This document shows, piece after piece, positions 15,967-25,654 of a stretch of DNA of 64,000 bases; position 1 is the first letter of the stretch; each line of letters begins with the position of its first letter. The DNA comes from Alistipes sp. Lineage in GTDB: Bacteria > Bacteroidota > Bacteroidia > Bacteroidales > Rikenellaceae. The stretch is from positions 1 through 64,000 of the forward strand of contig JAGBTQ010000026.1 in assembly GCA_017631275.1 (NCBI GenBank), given 5' to 3'. The notes beneath the pieces were generated by a model that did no database searches, had not been told where the DNA came from, and saw only the letters and a program-made list of their open reading frames with translations. The translations under genes and the position numbers were made by a program.

Positions 15967-16830
15967 ATGCGTGTTACGATAGACGAAAATTCGGGCTTCT
16001 GCTTTGGTGTAGTGCGTGCCATTGGCGAGGCGGAGGCTGCCTTGGAGCGTGTTGGCGAGGTGTCGTCGTTGGGCGACATTGTGCACAACCGTGTCGAGGT
16101 GCAGCGCCTTGAGGCTCTCGGCTTGCGCACCATCACGCATGACGAGATAGAGAGTGTTGGTGGAGGCATGTTGCTCATACGCGCACATGGCGAGCCCCCA
16201 CGCACCTATGAGCTGGCTAAGAGCCTTGGTGTAAGTGTTATCGACGCTACATGTCCCGTTGTTGCTCGTCTTCAGCGTCGTGTGCGTCAGGCATACGAGA
16301 GCATGAAGCCGCTTGGTGGTTGCGTTGTTTTGCTGGGTAAGCGTGGCCATGCCGAGGTTGTGGGTCTTACAGGTCAGGTCGATGACGATGTTATTGTTGT
16401 TGAGGGTGAACACGATCTCGATGCTATCGACTTTGCGAAGCCTATCTACTTTCTCTCGCAGACAACACAGAGCATAGAGCTTTTCAACCACCTCGGCGAG
16501 GAGATTAAGCGTAGGTCTACATGTGCCGATAAGGTGACTATAGACGACACTATTTGCCGTCGTGTGGCTGGTCGTGAGCCACTCCTTGCAAAGTTTGCCG
16601 AGAGTGTCGATGTGGTAGTCTTTGTGTCGGGTCGCAAGTCTTCAAATGGCAAGGTGCTATGCGAGGTGTGTCGCCGAGCAAATGAGCGTTGCTACATGGT
16701 TGAGGAGGCTTCGGAGCTTGAGGCTGAGTGGTTTGAGGGTGTTGAGAGCGTGGGTATCTGTGGTGCTACGTCAACCCCACGCTGGCTTATGGAGAATGTC
16801 GCAAGGGCAGTAGAAGAGATTGCAAAATAA
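15967..16830 (+). CDS. ispH: 4-hydroxy-3-methylbut-2-enyl diphosphate reductase
   Basis: 287 residues. IspH makes IPP and DMAPP in the last step of the MEP isoprenoid pathway. The three cysteines that hold the iron-sulfur cluster are at residues 12 (SGFCFGV), 96 (DATCPVV) and 197 (DTICRR), the same spacing as in E. coli. The substrate His motif RAHGEPP (72-78) and the end GICGATSTPRWLM are present. The ATG is 2 bases after the cmk stop. A MEP route is therefore indicated for this organism. Confidence 0.97.
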   Translation: MRVTIDENSGFCFGVVRAIGEAEAALERVGEVSSLGDIVHNRVEVQRLEALGLRTITHDEIESVGGGMLLIRAHGEPPRTYELAKSLGVSVIDATCPVVARLQRRVRQAYESMKPLGGCVVLLGKRGHAEVVGLTGQVDDDVIVVEGEHDLDAIDFAKPIYFLSQTTQSIELFNHLGEEIKRRSTCADKVTIDDTICRRVAGREPLLAKFAESVDVVVFVSGRKSSNGKVLCEVCRRANERCYMVEEASELEAEWFEGVESVGICGATSTPRWLMENVARAVEEIAK

Positions 16831-16839
16831 AAAGATAAG

Positions 16840-17331
16840 ATGATGAAATATATAGTTCGTTCGCTGAAATATCTTGTGGTATTGTGCGTTTTGTATGTGG
16901 CTATGGTGTGGCTAAAGCTCGTTACGGAGCCTATGCCCGTGACACTTTGGGAGGCTGTCGAGGCATACCTCAGCACCGACCGAGGTCGTCTGATGATGGT
17001 CTGCTTCGTAGCTCTTGCTGCGCTATATCCTTTGTTTAGCTTTATGCGTAGCCGTATTGCCGACTGCGACATTGTTGCTGATAGGGTGCGTATCGACAAT
17101 GCTATGTATGTTTATGGCTTTAAGCTCGTTGAGGAGCGCGACGGTGTGCTTGTGTATCGTGCTACGGGCATATTGCAGCGCCTTTGGTTCGTGTTTGAGG
17201 ATAGGGTAGAGGTGCGCACGGTAGATGGTGGCGTTGAGCTCTATGGTGTGCGTCGTGCCGTTGCCCGCATAGCATTCCAGCTTAAGGCATATATTGCTAA
17301 TCGTCGTTTTGAGGATGTTGAAAATAAGTAG
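16840..17331 (+). CDS. Two-helix membrane protein of unknown function
   Basis: 163 residues. Two hydrophobic segments at about 9-26 (YLVVLCVLYVAMVWLKL) and 51-68 (LMMVCFVALAALYPLFSF), then ~90 residues of soluble, Arg- and Val-rich beta-type sequence ending IANRRFEDVENK. A second ATG immediately follows the first and either may be used. No family is recognised. It sits 9 bases after ispH and 1 base before the S41 protease, so it is in the same operon; possibly an envelope partner of the protease or the kinase, which is only inference from position. Confidence 0.7.
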   Translation: MMKYIVRSLKYLVVLCVLYVAMVWLKLVTEPMPVTLWEAVEAYLSTDRGRLMMVCFVALAALYPLFSFMRSRIADCDIVADRVRIDNAMYVYGFKLVEERDGVLVYRATGILQRLWFVFEDRVEVRTVDGGVELYGVRRAVARIAFQLKAYIANRRFEDVENK

Positions 17332-17332
17332 T

Positions 17333-19018
17333 ATGGTAAGAAGGTTTTTCCAGATATGTAGCCTTGTTCTTGTTGCGCAGGCGTTTGCCACTGTTGTTTC
17401 GGCACAGCAGATAAAGCGTGATAGTGCCGACTTTGAGCTTGGCAGAGCTGTCGAGATTTTGTCGAATATCATGTATGAGTTCGACACCAAGTACGTGGGT
17501 AAGGTCGATGTCGATAAGCTTCTTAGCTCGGCAGTCTATGGCATGACTCGCTCGACAGACCCTTATTCGCAGTATCTCTCGGAGAAGGATATGTCCGAAT
17601 TCGACATCATGACTACGGGAAAGTATGGAGGCATTGGCTCTCCGATACGCAAGCGTGGCGAATATATTGTCTTTGGTCAGCCTTACGAGGGTTTTCCTGC
17701 CGATGAGGGTGGTGTGAAGTCGGGCGATAAGATTTTGGCTATTGATGGCGTTGATGCTCGTAAGATGTCGATAGATGAGGTTAGTAGTGCGCTTCGTGGC
17801 GATCCTGAGACTGACGTTGTGGTGCGTGTGGAGCGCTCATATGATGGCAAGAAGGAGAACCTTAAGTTGCGTCGCCGCCGAATATCTGTACCCAGTGTCC
17901 CTTATGCTGGCATCATTCGCGATGGTGTGGGCTATATTGCCCATAACGACTTTATTCAAGGTAGCTACATCGAGGTGCGCAAGGCTCTCGAGCAGATGAT
18001 CTCTGAGGGCGAGCTACGTGGCTTGGTGCTTGACTATCGTTCGAATGGCGGTGGTCTCATGAGGGAGGCTGTCGATATCGCCTCGCTCTTTGTTGATCAT
18101 GGCGAGCTTATTGTGTCGATTAGAGGTCGTGACTCATTGGCAGAAAGACAATTTAAGACCGAGCATAATCCCATTGCGCGAGATATCCCTATTGTGATAT
18201 TGGTCAATGGCGCATCGGCATCGGCATCGGAGATTCTTGCTGGCTCGCTTCAGGATATGGATCGTGCTGTGGTCATGGGTCAGCGTACCTATGGCAAGGG
18301 CTTGGTGCAGAGCACATCCTATCTCGGATATAATACCTACCTTAAGCTTACCACCGAGAAGTACTATATCCCTTCGGGACGCTGCATACAGGCTCACGAC
18401 TACACCTCGCGCAATAGCGATGGTACTATAGCCCAGGTGCCCGACTCGCTAATCTCGGAGTTTAAGACACGTGGCGGCCGTAGAATCTACGATGGTGGTG
18501 GTATTGTGCCCGATGTGAAGCTCGAACAACAATATTTTAGCCGCTTTGCTGCTATGCTTATATCGTTGGGATACATTGAGGATTGGTGCGACGACTATAT
18601 GCGTCGTCATCGTGATGATAAGATTGATGTTCGCACATTTAAGCTTAGCGACGAGGAGTACAACAACTTCGTGGCGTACATGGCCGACAAGGAGGTGGAG
18701 TATGAGTCGGAGAGCCGTCGCGCACTAAAGGCTTTGGAGAAGGCCTTGGAGAGGGATCTCTACCAAGAGGCTTTGCGCGATGAACTAAAGCGCTTCGAGT
18801 CGCTCATCAAAGATGATAAGCAGTCAAACTTGCAAACATATCGCGATGATATCGAGTATATGCTCACCACGGAGCTAATCATGCGCTATGCCTACACTCG
18901 TGGTTCAGTGGAGTACTACGCCATAACTGACGAGGATGTGCAGGCGGCTATCAATCTAATTCTTAATGAGGAGGAGTATCGTCGCATACTTCAAGAGCAG
19001 CACTTGCCAATGCATTAG
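17333..19018 (+). CDS. S41 family C-terminal processing peptidase
   Basis: 561 residues from MVRRFFQICSLV, chosen because it gives a clean signal peptide (cleavage after SA, residue 24) and starts next to the preceding stop. Domains: N-terminal helical region (~30-90), PDZ at about 95-185 (GIGSPIRKRGEYIVFG, KSGDKILAIDGVDA), and the protease core at about 190-400. The core has NGASASASEILAG and, 25 residues after the catalytic Ser position, the Lys of TYGKG, a Ser-Lys dyad as in Prc and CtpA. The C-terminal 150 residues are a charged helical extension. It acts in the periplasm on protein C-termini. Substrate unknown. Confidence 0.93.
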   Translation: MVRRFFQICSLVLVAQAFATVVSAQQIKRDSADFELGRAVEILSNIMYEFDTKYVGKVDVDKLLSSAVYGMTRSTDPYSQYLSEKDMSEFDIMTTGKYGGIGSPIRKRGEYIVFGQPYEGFPADEGGVKSGDKILAIDGVDARKMSIDEVSSALRGDPETDVVVRVERSYDGKKENLKLRRRRISVPSVPYAGIIRDGVGYIAHNDFIQGSYIEVRKALEQMISEGELRGLVLDYRSNGGGLMREAVDIASLFVDHGELIVSIRGRDSLAERQFKTEHNPIARDIPIVILVNGASASASEILAGSLQDMDRAVVMGQRTYGKGLVQSTSYLGYNTYLKLTTEKYYIPSGRCIQAHDYTSRNSDGTIAQVPDSLISEFKTRGGRRIYDGGGIVPDVKLEQQYFSRFAAMLISLGYIEDWCDDYMRRHRDDKIDVRTFKLSDEEYNNFVAYMADKEVEYESESRRALKALEKALERDLYQEALRDELKRFESLIKDDKQSNLQTYRDDIEYMLTTELIMRYAYTRGSVEYYAITDEDVQAAINLILNEEEYRRILQEQHLPMH

Positions 19019-19020
19019 AG

Positions 19021-20250
19021 ATGAGTTTTAAGGATAAGATACTTCATGGACGTATATTCTCGGCACGTCGACGCACCGTAGCTATCGCTATCGGTTTGGC
19101 GCTCGTCATGCTCTCGATAAGCTACACCTGGAAGGTATCTACCGATATGCGACATGAGGACGAGGCTGCCATTCAGCAGCTTCGCGAAAGTGAGTATAAC
19201 GATGTGGAGATGTGGGAGGATATATTGCGTTCGTCGCGCTATATATTCAATGAGCCTCAGCTGCTTAAGGAGCTTGCCGAGCACACCACAATCCCCTTTG
19301 TTATTACCGACGATGCGCTAACGCCACTTGTTAGTAACCTCCCCGAGGAGCTGCTCGACAATGCTGAGCTTCTTCGCGAGCAGATTATGGCTATGAGCCT
19401 TGTTAATCAGCCTGTGACGGTGAGCTATCGCATTCCGCCCGTGAACTTCACGATTTACTATGGCACCACCAACTACTCGTCGTTGGTATCTAACGCTCAT
19501 AGCGAGGCACTCTTGTACTTCCCCTATGTGCAGCTGATAATCATCGGTGTGTTTGCCATCTTTGCCTATATCGCCTTCATGTCAACCAAGCAGAATGAGC
19601 AGAATAGGGTATGGGTGGGTCTTGCCAAGGAGACGGCACACCAGCTTGGCACGCCTACATCGTCGCTCTTGGGCTGGGTGGAGTATCTGCGAGGTCAGCC
19701 CGTCGACCAGATGGCTGTCGATGAGATGCAGAAGGACTTGGTGCACCTCAATAAGATTGTTGACCGATTCTCGAAGATTGGCTCCGAGACGCAGCTTATC
19801 ATGATGAATATCAACGAGGTGGTGGGCGACACAGTCTTGTATTTCCGTCGCCGTGTGCCTCGCAACGTCACGCTCAACTATAACGGCTTGGCTATGGCTC
19901 CTGTCGAGGCGCCGATAAATGCTGCTCTGTTTGAGTGGGTTGTCGAGAATCTGATGAAAAACTCGCTTGATGCCCTGCAGGGTCATGGCATCATCGATGT
20001 TGTGATTGGTGAGGACGACCGCACTGTGTTTGTTGAGGTTAGCGACACGGGTAAGGGTATTGCCAAGAGCAACTGGACTCGTATATTCGAGCCAGGATTT
20101 ACAACAAAGACACGTGGCTGGGGTCTGGGACTCTCGCTCTCGCGTCGTATAATAGAGGAGTATCACAAGGGCCGTATTGCTGTTGTGCGCTCGGAGCTGG
20201 GTAAGGGTACGACGATACGTGTAACACTGAACCGAATTGATAATGAGTAG
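19021..20250 (+). CDS. Membrane sensor histidine kinase without adjacent regulator
   Basis: 409 residues. TM1 at about 20-38, a periplasmic domain of ~125 residues rich in acidic amino acids, TM2 at about 168-187, then the kinase core. The H box is KETAHQLGTPTSSLLGW with His207, an unusual Gln-Leu-Gly-Thr variant of HELRTP. The N box is VENLMKNSLDAL (~303-314), the G boxes SDTGKGIAKSNW and GWGLGLSLSRRIIEEY. The F box region contains FEPGFTTKTR. There is no response regulator gene nearby; its operon mates are cmk, ispH, the protease and hemD. The signal is unknown. Confidence 0.92.
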   Translation: MSFKDKILHGRIFSARRRTVAIAIGLALVMLSISYTWKVSTDMRHEDEAAIQQLRESEYNDVEMWEDILRSSRYIFNEPQLLKELAEHTTIPFVITDDALTPLVSNLPEELLDNAELLREQIMAMSLVNQPVTVSYRIPPVNFTIYYGTTNYSSLVSNAHSEALLYFPYVQLIIIGVFAIFAYIAFMSTKQNEQNRVWVGLAKETAHQLGTPTSSLLGWVEYLRGQPVDQMAVDEMQKDLVHLNKIVDRFSKIGSETQLIMMNINEVVGDTVLYFRRRVPRNVTLNYNGLAMAPVEAPINAALFEWVVENLMKNSLDALQGHGIIDVVIGEDDRTVFVEVSDTGKGIAKSNWTRIFEPGFTTKTRGWGLGLSLSRRIIEEYHKGRIAVVRSELGKGTTIRVTLNRIDNE

Positions 20251-21100
20251 AACAATCACTATACACGATCTTGAACGCGCGGGCTACGACGTAGTCTCGC
20301 CGCAGGCCATATTTGGTCGCAACTCAACGCTCATGTCGGGCGACCCCGTTTTTAAGGGTGGCTTTCATGCTGTTTCCCCCGACGAGATGTTTGGCAATGC
20401 GAGTGTGCTTGCCGAGGTGGAGCCTCAGGCTATGCTTGAAGCATCGTTCGTAGATTCGTTTGTATATCAGCTATTTATATTTGTTGCCTTTGTCTTGTAT
20501 CTACATATGTTGCTCCACTCGTGGGGCTTCATTGGTGCTATCTGGGGCAACCTCTTTAGTGTGCATAGCGAGCGCCGCATGGCAAGCGAGGGTGGCGAGC
20601 TGCCGTTGAGCTACTTCAAGGTGGCTGCTATTATTGTGGGTATTCTCATGGTTGCACTTGTTGGCGTGCGTATTGCCGACATTGGCATCGCCCCTAACTC
20701 GCCCATCTACGACTCGCTCCTCGATACATTTATCCCCGTTGTGGCGCTTATGTTTGTCTTGGTGCTTGTGGCATGGCTCTATGCGCTGCATACTATCTCA
20801 GGGTGGATCACACTCTCGCCCGCTGTTGAGGAGCTGTCGAGCATTTCGCTTATCAATTTTGTGCGCTACGTGGTGCTTATGTTCCCGCTCGTTGGGGCGT
20901 GGCTTGTTGCCCCCGTTGACTCTCTTCGTGGCTGGAGTATAGCCCTAATTTCTGGTACTGCAATCCTACTTTTGATCTATTTAAAAGATACTTTTGTATT
21001 CTTTATTGCAAAAAAAATTCCGATTTTGTATTGGATTTTGTACCTTTGCACCGCTTTTTTGTTGCCAATGAGCTTTGTTCTAAGAATGTTACAAAACTAA
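20243..21100 (+). CDS. DUF4271 membrane protein
   Basis: 285 residues from MSRTITIHDLERAGYDVV; the ATG overlaps the last codons of the kinase gene by 8 bases. The soluble N-terminus (~1-70) is followed by about six to seven hydrophobic helices starting FVDSFVYQLFIFVAFVLYL. Length, topology and position directly before hemD match the DUF4271 family, which occurs in this place in many Bacteroidota. Function unknown. Its last ~110 bases contain candidate promoter boxes for hemD. Confidence 0.85.
   Translation: MSRTITIHDLERAGYDVVSPQAIFGRNSTLMSGDPVFKGGFHAVSPDEMFGNASVLAEVEPQAMLEASFVDSFVYQLFIFVAFVLYLHMLLHSWGFIGAIWGNLFSVHSERRMASEGGELPLSYFKVAAIIVGILMVALVGVRIADIGIAPNSPIYDSLLDTFIPVVALMFVLVLVAWLYALHTISGWITLSPAVEELSSISLINFVRYVVLMFPLVGAWLVAPVDSLRGWSIALISGTAILLLIYLKDTFVFFIAKKIPILYWILYLCTAFLLPMSFVLRMLQN
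21041..21048 (+). promoter_or_regulatory. Candidate internal promoter box TACCTTTG for hemD
   Basis: A TAnnTTTG match inside the 3' end of the DUF4271 gene. A second match, TACTTTTG, lies at 20989-20996. The -33 spacing is poor (TTTTG 12 bases upstream of the 21041 box). A promoter here would fit the 118-base gap before hemD. Confidence 0.4.
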
Positions 21101-21218
21101 CTTTTGTTTTTGCATTCTTCTAATTCACTGATATATAGTATCGTGTAAATCGTTGCTAATGTCATGTTGTGGGCTAATTGGTTTTAAAAGGAGAGTTTTT
21201 TGTAGAAATATAAAATTA

Positions 21219-22082
21219 TTGAAGACGTTGAAAGTAACAAAAATTTTAGTGTCGCAACCCCGTCCGGCAGTAATTGAGAAATCCCCATTTTACGAATTTT
21301 CAGAAAAGCATGGTCTTGAGATTGACTACAAGCCATTGATACGTGTAGTAGGCGTTTCGCTCAAGGAGTTTAGGGCACAGCGCACCGAGATTCTCGACCA
21401 CACAACAATGATCTTCTCGTCACGCACGACCATCGACAGCTTCTTCCGTATCTGCGAGGAGGCTCGCATCACAGTGCCCGAGACGATGAAGTATATATGC
21501 AACACCGAGGCTGTAGCACTCTACTTGCAGAAGTATATCGTATATCGCAAGCGTAAGATATCGTTTGCTGATGGTACCTTCAACTCGCTTTTGGAACTTA
21601 TCGTGAAGCACAAGGACGAGAAGTTTATGTTGGCACTCACCGAGCCCTTCAAGCCCGAGCTTCCCGACACTCTCTCGAAGCTAAAGCTACAGGTTAGCCC
21701 TGTGGTATTTGCCCGCACCGTCTCTGCCGACATGTCGGAGCTTAAGCCCGAGGAGTACGACATCATCGCCCTCTACTCGCCATCTGACGTTAAGGCGTTG
21801 TGCGAGAACTTCGACCCCGAGAAGCTACCTGTAGTATCTACCTTTGGCGAGGCTACGCTCCGTGCTGCTATCGACGCAGGCCTTAAGGTTAAGGCGTCGG
21901 CACCATCGCCCGAGGCACCATCTATGGTTAAGGCACTCGACATTTACTGCAGCAAGGTAGAGGAGGGACTCTTGGTTGAGGATGCCGAGCTTAAGGAGGA
22001 TCACGACAAGGAGGAGTTTATCCGTGCGCAGCAGACCAAGTTGCAGAAGAAGACACGTGTGCGTGTACGCAAAACAGAGTAA
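21219..22082 (+). CDS. hemD: Uroporphyrinogen-III synthase (TTG start)
   Basis: 287 residues if translation begins at TTG 21219, reading (M)KTLKVTKILVSQPRP, which matches how Bacteroidales homologues begin. A second TTG at 21228 is also possible. The only in-frame ATGs (21153-21159 region) would add a Cys-rich stretch not seen in the family. Conserved features: VSQPRPAVIEKSPFYE, FSSRTTIDSFFRICEE (~65-80), VPETMKYICNTEAVALYLQKY and a C-terminal APSPEAPSMVKALDIY. HemD closes hydroxymethylbilane to uroporphyrinogen III for heme and corrinoids. A charged ~40-residue tail is extra. The stop overlaps the rnpA start (TAATG). Confidence 0.88.
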   Translation: MKTLKVTKILVSQPRPAVIEKSPFYEFSEKHGLEIDYKPLIRVVGVSLKEFRAQRTEILDHTTMIFSSRTTIDSFFRICEEARITVPETMKYICNTEAVALYLQKYIVYRKRKISFADGTFNSLLELIVKHKDEKFMLALTEPFKPELPDTLSKLKLQVSPVVFARTVSADMSELKPEEYDIIALYSPSDVKALCENFDPEKLPVVSTFGEATLRAAIDAGLKVKASAPSPEAPSMVKALDIYCSKVEEGLLVEDAELKEDHDKEEFIRAQQTKLQKKTRVRVRKTE

Positions 22083-22468
22083 TGAATAGTAGCAAGCCGA
22101 ATGCCCTGCCCAAGTGCGAGCGCCTATGTTCGCTACGAGCGCTCCGCCGCCTATTTGAGGAGGGTCGCTCAGGCTTTGTCTACCCATTTCGCTATACATA
22201 TCTAAGCGAAGAGAGCACGTCGCCAAGTGTCGAGGTGCTCTTCTCTGTGCCTAAGCGCAACCATAAGCGCGCAAATAAGCGCAACCTTCTTAAGCGCCGC
22301 ATGCGTGAGGCATACCGCCTAAATAGTGCCGAGCTTAAGGGCGAGGTGCAGAGTCGTGGCAAGGCCCTCGACATCGCCTTGGTATATTCATCTAAGGAGA
22401 TACTCCCATCAAAGAACATAGCACATGCAATCACCAAGATTTTGGCAGAGGTCGCTCAGCGTGCTTAA
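22082..22468 (+). CDS. rnpA: Ribonuclease P protein component
   Basis: 128 residues. The basic signature is in place: [20 protein letters not shown] at about 56-75 with REAYRLN following, and [19 protein letters not shown] near the start. RnpA binds the catalytic RNase P RNA in tRNA 5' processing. The ATG overlaps the hemD stop and the 3' end overlaps yidD, a classic rnpA-yidD pair. Confidence 0.95.
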   Translation: MNSSKPNALPKCERLCSLRALRRLFEEGRSGFVYPFRYTYLSEESTSPSVEVLFSVPKRNHKRANKRNLLKRRMREAYRLNSAELKGEVQSRGKALDIALVYSSKEILPSKNIAHAITKILAEVAQRA

Positions 22469-22685
22469 GCGCATCTTGGCATTTCCGCTGATTCTTCTTG
22501 TGCGATTCTATCAGCTATGCCTATCACCACTCAAGCCACCATCATGTCGCTTCACCCCCACATGCTCGCAGTATGCCATCGAGGCTCTGCGCAAGCATGG
22601 ACCTATTAAGGGTTTGTATCTCACGGTAAAGAGGTTACTCCGTTGCCACCCGTGGGGGGGATCAGGGTACGACCCCGTACCTTAA
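22461..22685 (+). CDS. yidD: Membrane protein insertion efficiency factor YidD
   Basis: 74 residues if started at the GTG at 22461 ([18 protein letters not shown]), which overlaps rnpA by 8 bases and aligns with homologue starts. The ATG at 22425 would add 12 residues inside rnpA and cannot be excluded. The motifs are clear: [19 protein letters not shown], then [20 protein letters not shown] and [10 protein letters not shown] at the end. YidD sits at the inner face of the membrane and helps YidC insertion. It is last in the ten-gene operon; the TAA stop is also the first three bases of structured element copy 1. Confidence 0.93.
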   Translation: MLKRILAFPLILLVRFYQLCLSPLKPPSCRFTPTCSQYAIEALRKHGPIKGLYLTVKRLLRCHPWGGSGYDPVP

Positions 22686-22812
22686 TTTCTTGTGATAAGG
22701 GGTCGATTGCGTCCCCTAGAAAAAATGCCACCAATGGGACGTACATCTAGTACTACCCATCGGTGGCATTTTTGCCGAGTGTAGCACTCGGCACCCTTCT
22801 GACAAGAAATTA
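22683..22812 (+). repeat. Structured intergenic element, copy 1
   Basis: 130 bp. The ends TAATTTCTTGT (22683-22693) and ACAAGAAATTA (22802-22812) are a perfect 11-bp inverted pair. Inside are three hairpins: AGGGG/CCCCT (22698-22702/22713-22717); a long one of 12 bp (22721-22732/22762-22773), then ATGGG/CCCAT, then GTAC/GTAC with loop atcta; and GCCGAGTG/CACTCGGC (22774-22781/22785-22792). The long stem ends in TTTTT, so it can terminate transcription of the operon ending with yidD; A residues on the other side allow the reverse too. It differs from copy 2 at only two positions. Confidence 0.88.
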
Positions 22813-23070
22813 GTGCGCTGAAGTAGGTGAGCAGGGGCATAGGATAAATAGGAGCGCTAACGCTTGATGGGTAACGCTTCGCTTGATGGGAATTTCCCAT
22901 TTATCCCATTTATCCCATCTATCCCATCTATCCCATCTGTCCCTAGCGAAAAGATTAGTGGTTAGGGTTTACAGATAAATGTCGATAGCGCCTCGCTAAA
23001 CTCCTTAAATTTCCTAAACTCTCTAAATTCACTGTCTTGACGCTCCCCATCTATCCCATCTATCGCCTTC
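22813..23070. repeat. Spacer with AGTGCGCTGA motif and arrays of 9-base repeats
   Basis: After the element comes gtgcgctga (22813-22821). A run of CCCATTTAT/CCCATCTAT nonamers follows at about 22887-22942, with G-rich partners upstream (ataggataaataggag, gatgggtaacg). A second run, CTAAACTCC/TTAAATTTC/CTAAACTCT/CTAAATTCA, is at about 22996-23031, then CCCATCTAT again at 23046-23063. No ORF or RNA gene is recognised. The rest of the gap to the promoter at 23160 shows nothing. Confidence 0.65.
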
Positions 23071-23159
23071 TTATTAACTTCCAGATAAACACCCTATTAG
23101 CATTGTGTTATCCCCAACATTTGGGGGTAGTGGTGCTCTATTTTACCCATAATTTGCGA

Positions 23160-23190
23160 TTGTGGCTCTAAAGGTTATACTCTATTTTTG
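23160..23190 (+). promoter_or_regulatory. Promoter: TTG, 20-base spacer, TATTTTTG
   Basis: TTG at 23160-23162 and TATTTTTG at 23183-23190. The box ends 26 bases before the ATG of the TonB receptor at 23217. No Fur-type operator can be asserted by eye. Confidence 0.75.
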
Positions 23191-23216
23191 CACCGTGAAA
23201 TAGAGCGTTAGAAACT

Positions 23217-25631
23217 ATGAAGAGTAGAACAATCGTACATATTATATTATTAGCCATATTCGCATTTGTAGCACCTGGGGTACAAGCCACCGAGCCACCA
23301 TCATCTCTAAGCGTAGGCGTACGGCTATCGGGAGTGGTACTCGCTGAAGATGGCTCACCACTGCAATATGCGACAGTGGCACTGAAGGGTACTACTCAGG
23401 GTACTACGACCGATGCCGAGGGGCGATATGAGCTAAGTGTGGCGCCTGGCGAGCACTGTGTTGAGGTGTCGATGCTTGGATATGATGCCGAGCAGCACAC
23501 CATAGTAGCATCTAAGGCTCGTGCGGAACTTAACTTCGAGCTTGCCGAGTCCTCGACACGCATCGACGAAGTGGTTGTCAGTGCGTCGGGCGTAGGTCAG
23601 CTCCGTCGCTCGGCATTCAGTGCTGTGGCGCTCGATGCTCGTGCGCTAAGCAACTCATCGAAAAACCTCTCAGATGCTCTTGCCAAGGCCCCAGGCCTTA
23701 AGCTCCGAGAGTCGGGAGGCGTAGGCTCCGACATGGCCATTACCGTTGATGGCTTCACGGGCAAGCATGTCAAAATATTTATTGACGGCGTGCCTCAGGA
23801 GGGTGTGGGAGGCTCATTCTCGCTTAACAACATTCCCGCAGGCTTTGCCGAGCGCATAGAGGTATATCGTGGTGTTGTGCCCGTGGGCTTTGGCTCAGAT
23901 GCCATTGGTGGCGTGGTCAACATCGTGACAAACAAGAGCCGTCGTCGCTGGTTTGCCGATGCCTCATACTCCTATGGCTCGTTCAACACCCATCGTTCAA
24001 ACATACATGCTGGACAGACATTCGAGAATGGTGTTATGTGGGAAGTAAATGCCTTTCAGAACTACTCGGACAACAACTACACGGTAGAGGCGTCGGTGGA
24101 GGATTTCGTGACAGGACGCATCGACAAGAGCAAGAAGGTGAGCGTTGAGCGCTTCAACGACCGCTACCATAACGAGGCTATCGTAGCCAAGGTAGGTGTT
24201 GTAGATAAGAGCTGGGCCGACCGCCTTGTCTTCGGTGTTAATCTTTCGCAGATGGCAAAGCAGATACAGACGGGTGTGCGTCAGGATATTGTCTATGGCG
24301 ATAAGCATCGCAGCTCTCGCTCGTTGCTCCCCTCGGTGGAGTATCTCAAGCGCAACCTCTGGGTTGAGGGTCTCGACCTCACGCTAACGGCAAACTACAA
24401 TCGTGATGTGGTCATCAACGTCGATACAGCACAATATAAATATAATTGGTTGGGCGAGAAGCACCGCCTAAACTCGCCTGGCGAGCAGTCGTACATGCAC
24501 TCGCAGGCGACGAACAACAACTGGAATGCCACCGTGACGCTAAATTATCGTCTTGGCAAGAGCCATACCTTTACCTTTAATCACGTCGTCAATGCCTTTA
24601 GTCGAAGCAATACGTCGCTGCTTGCTAATAAGCCACAGGAGAGTAGCATAAATAAGCGTACGCTTAAGAATATCACGGGCTTACAATATCGTTACCGCCC
24701 ATCAAGGCGTTGGAACATCTCGCTCTTTGCGAAGTATTACGACATCTCGGCATCGGGTCCTGTGGCTGTAGATGCCAACCAGAGTACCTTTGTTGAGGCC
24801 TCACGACGCAACAGTGCCTTGGGCTATGGTGCAGCAACATCGTGGTTTATTGCTCGTGATCTGCAAGCGAAGCTCTCCTACGAGAAGGCATATCGCCTAC
24901 CTACCATTGAGGAGATGTTTGGCGATGAGGACCTTGAGATGGGCGACATAGGCATACGTCCCGAGCGTAGTGACAACCTAAACCTAAACCTTAGCTACTC
25001 GCTTGACTTTGGCGCTGAGCAAAACCATAATATATATGTTGATGGTGGCATCTTCTGGCGCAACACCAACGACTATATCCAGCGCAACATCGTCGATCTT
25101 AGTGGCGGCAAGGCTGCGGCAAGCTACATAAACTATGGCCGTGTGATGACCCTTGGTGGTAACCTCTCAGCTCGCTATACGCTCTCGAAGTGGTTGTCGG
25201 TGGGTGGCAACATAACATATATGGATCTGCGCGATAATATGCCTATTGCCATCGGCACTACGTCGATGCCCAATCTCGGCTATCGTGACCGCATGCCAAA
25301 TGTCCCCTACCTCTTTGCCGATGCCGACATCAGCCTTACATGGCACGATGCCTTTGCAGAGGGCGATGTTATAACGTTGACTTATGATAATCAATATCTG
25401 CATAGCTTCTACTACTATTCGTCGCGCATAGGCACGAATAAGAGTGACTATATGATACCAGCTCAATTTTCGCACAACCTCTCGTTGGGCTACTCATTGC
25501 AGGGCGGTCGCTATAACCTCTCGTTGGAGTGCCGCAACCTTAGCAACGAGCGCCTCTACGACAACTTCAGCCTTCAGAAGGCGGGACGTGCCTACTATGT
25601 GAAGCTACGTGTGATGTTTGGTGGGAAATAA
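23217..25631 (+). CDS. TonB-dependent receptor, XusA-like (siderophore uptake)
   Basis: 804 residues. Signal peptide ~1-24 (cleavage after VQA). A carboxypeptidase-like regulatory domain at about 35-110 ([37 protein letters not shown]). The plug is at about 115-240 ([53 protein letters not shown]). The remainder is a 22-strand barrel ending [12 protein letters not shown]. It is followed by a DUF4374 lipoprotein and a PepSY membrane protein. That order is the one reported for XusABC of Bacteroides thetaiotaomicron, which takes up xenosiderophores. The substrate here is inferred only. Confidence 0.9.
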   Translation: MKSRTIVHIILLAIFAFVAPGVQATEPPSSLSVGVRLSGVVLAEDGSPLQYATVALKGTTQGTTTDAEGRYELSVAPGEHCVEVSMLGYDAEQHTIVASKARAELNFELAESSTRIDEVVVSASGVGQLRRSAFSAVALDARALSNSSKNLSDALAKAPGLKLRESGGVGSDMAITVDGFTGKHVKIFIDGVPQEGVGGSFSLNNIPAGFAERIEVYRGVVPVGFGSDAIGGVVNIVTNKSRRRWFADASYSYGSFNTHRSNIHAGQTFENGVMWEVNAFQNYSDNNYTVEASVEDFVTGRIDKSKKVSVERFNDRYHNEAIVAKVGVVDKSWADRLVFGVNLSQMAKQIQTGVRQDIVYGDKHRSSRSLLPSVEYLKRNLWVEGLDLTLTANYNRDVVINVDTAQYKYNWLGEKHRLNSPGEQSYMHSQATNNNWNATVTLNYRLGKSHTFTFNHVVNAFSRSNTSLLANKPQESSINKRTLKNITGLQYRYRPSRRWNISLFAKYYDISASGPVAVDANQSTFVEASRRNSALGYGAATSWFIARDLQAKLSYEKAYRLPTIEEMFGDEDLEMGDIGIRPERSDNLNLNLSYSLDFGAEQNHNIYVDGGIFWRNTNDYIQRNIVDLSGGKAAASYINYGRVMTLGGNLSARYTLSKWLSVGGNITYMDLRDNMPIAIGTTSMPNLGYRDRMPNVPYLFADADISLTWHDAFAEGDVITLTYDNQYLHSFYYYSSRIGTNKSDYMIPAQFSHNLSLGYSLQGGRYNLSLECRNLSNERLYDNFSLQKAGRAYYVKLRVMFGGK

Positions 25632-25654
25632 CAAAAATAATAAAAATAGATAGT

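Noticed and set aside
22887..22942. CCCATTTAT/CCCATCTAT run as a CRISPR array
   Set aside because: Units are 9 bases with no spacers, and no cas genes are nearby.
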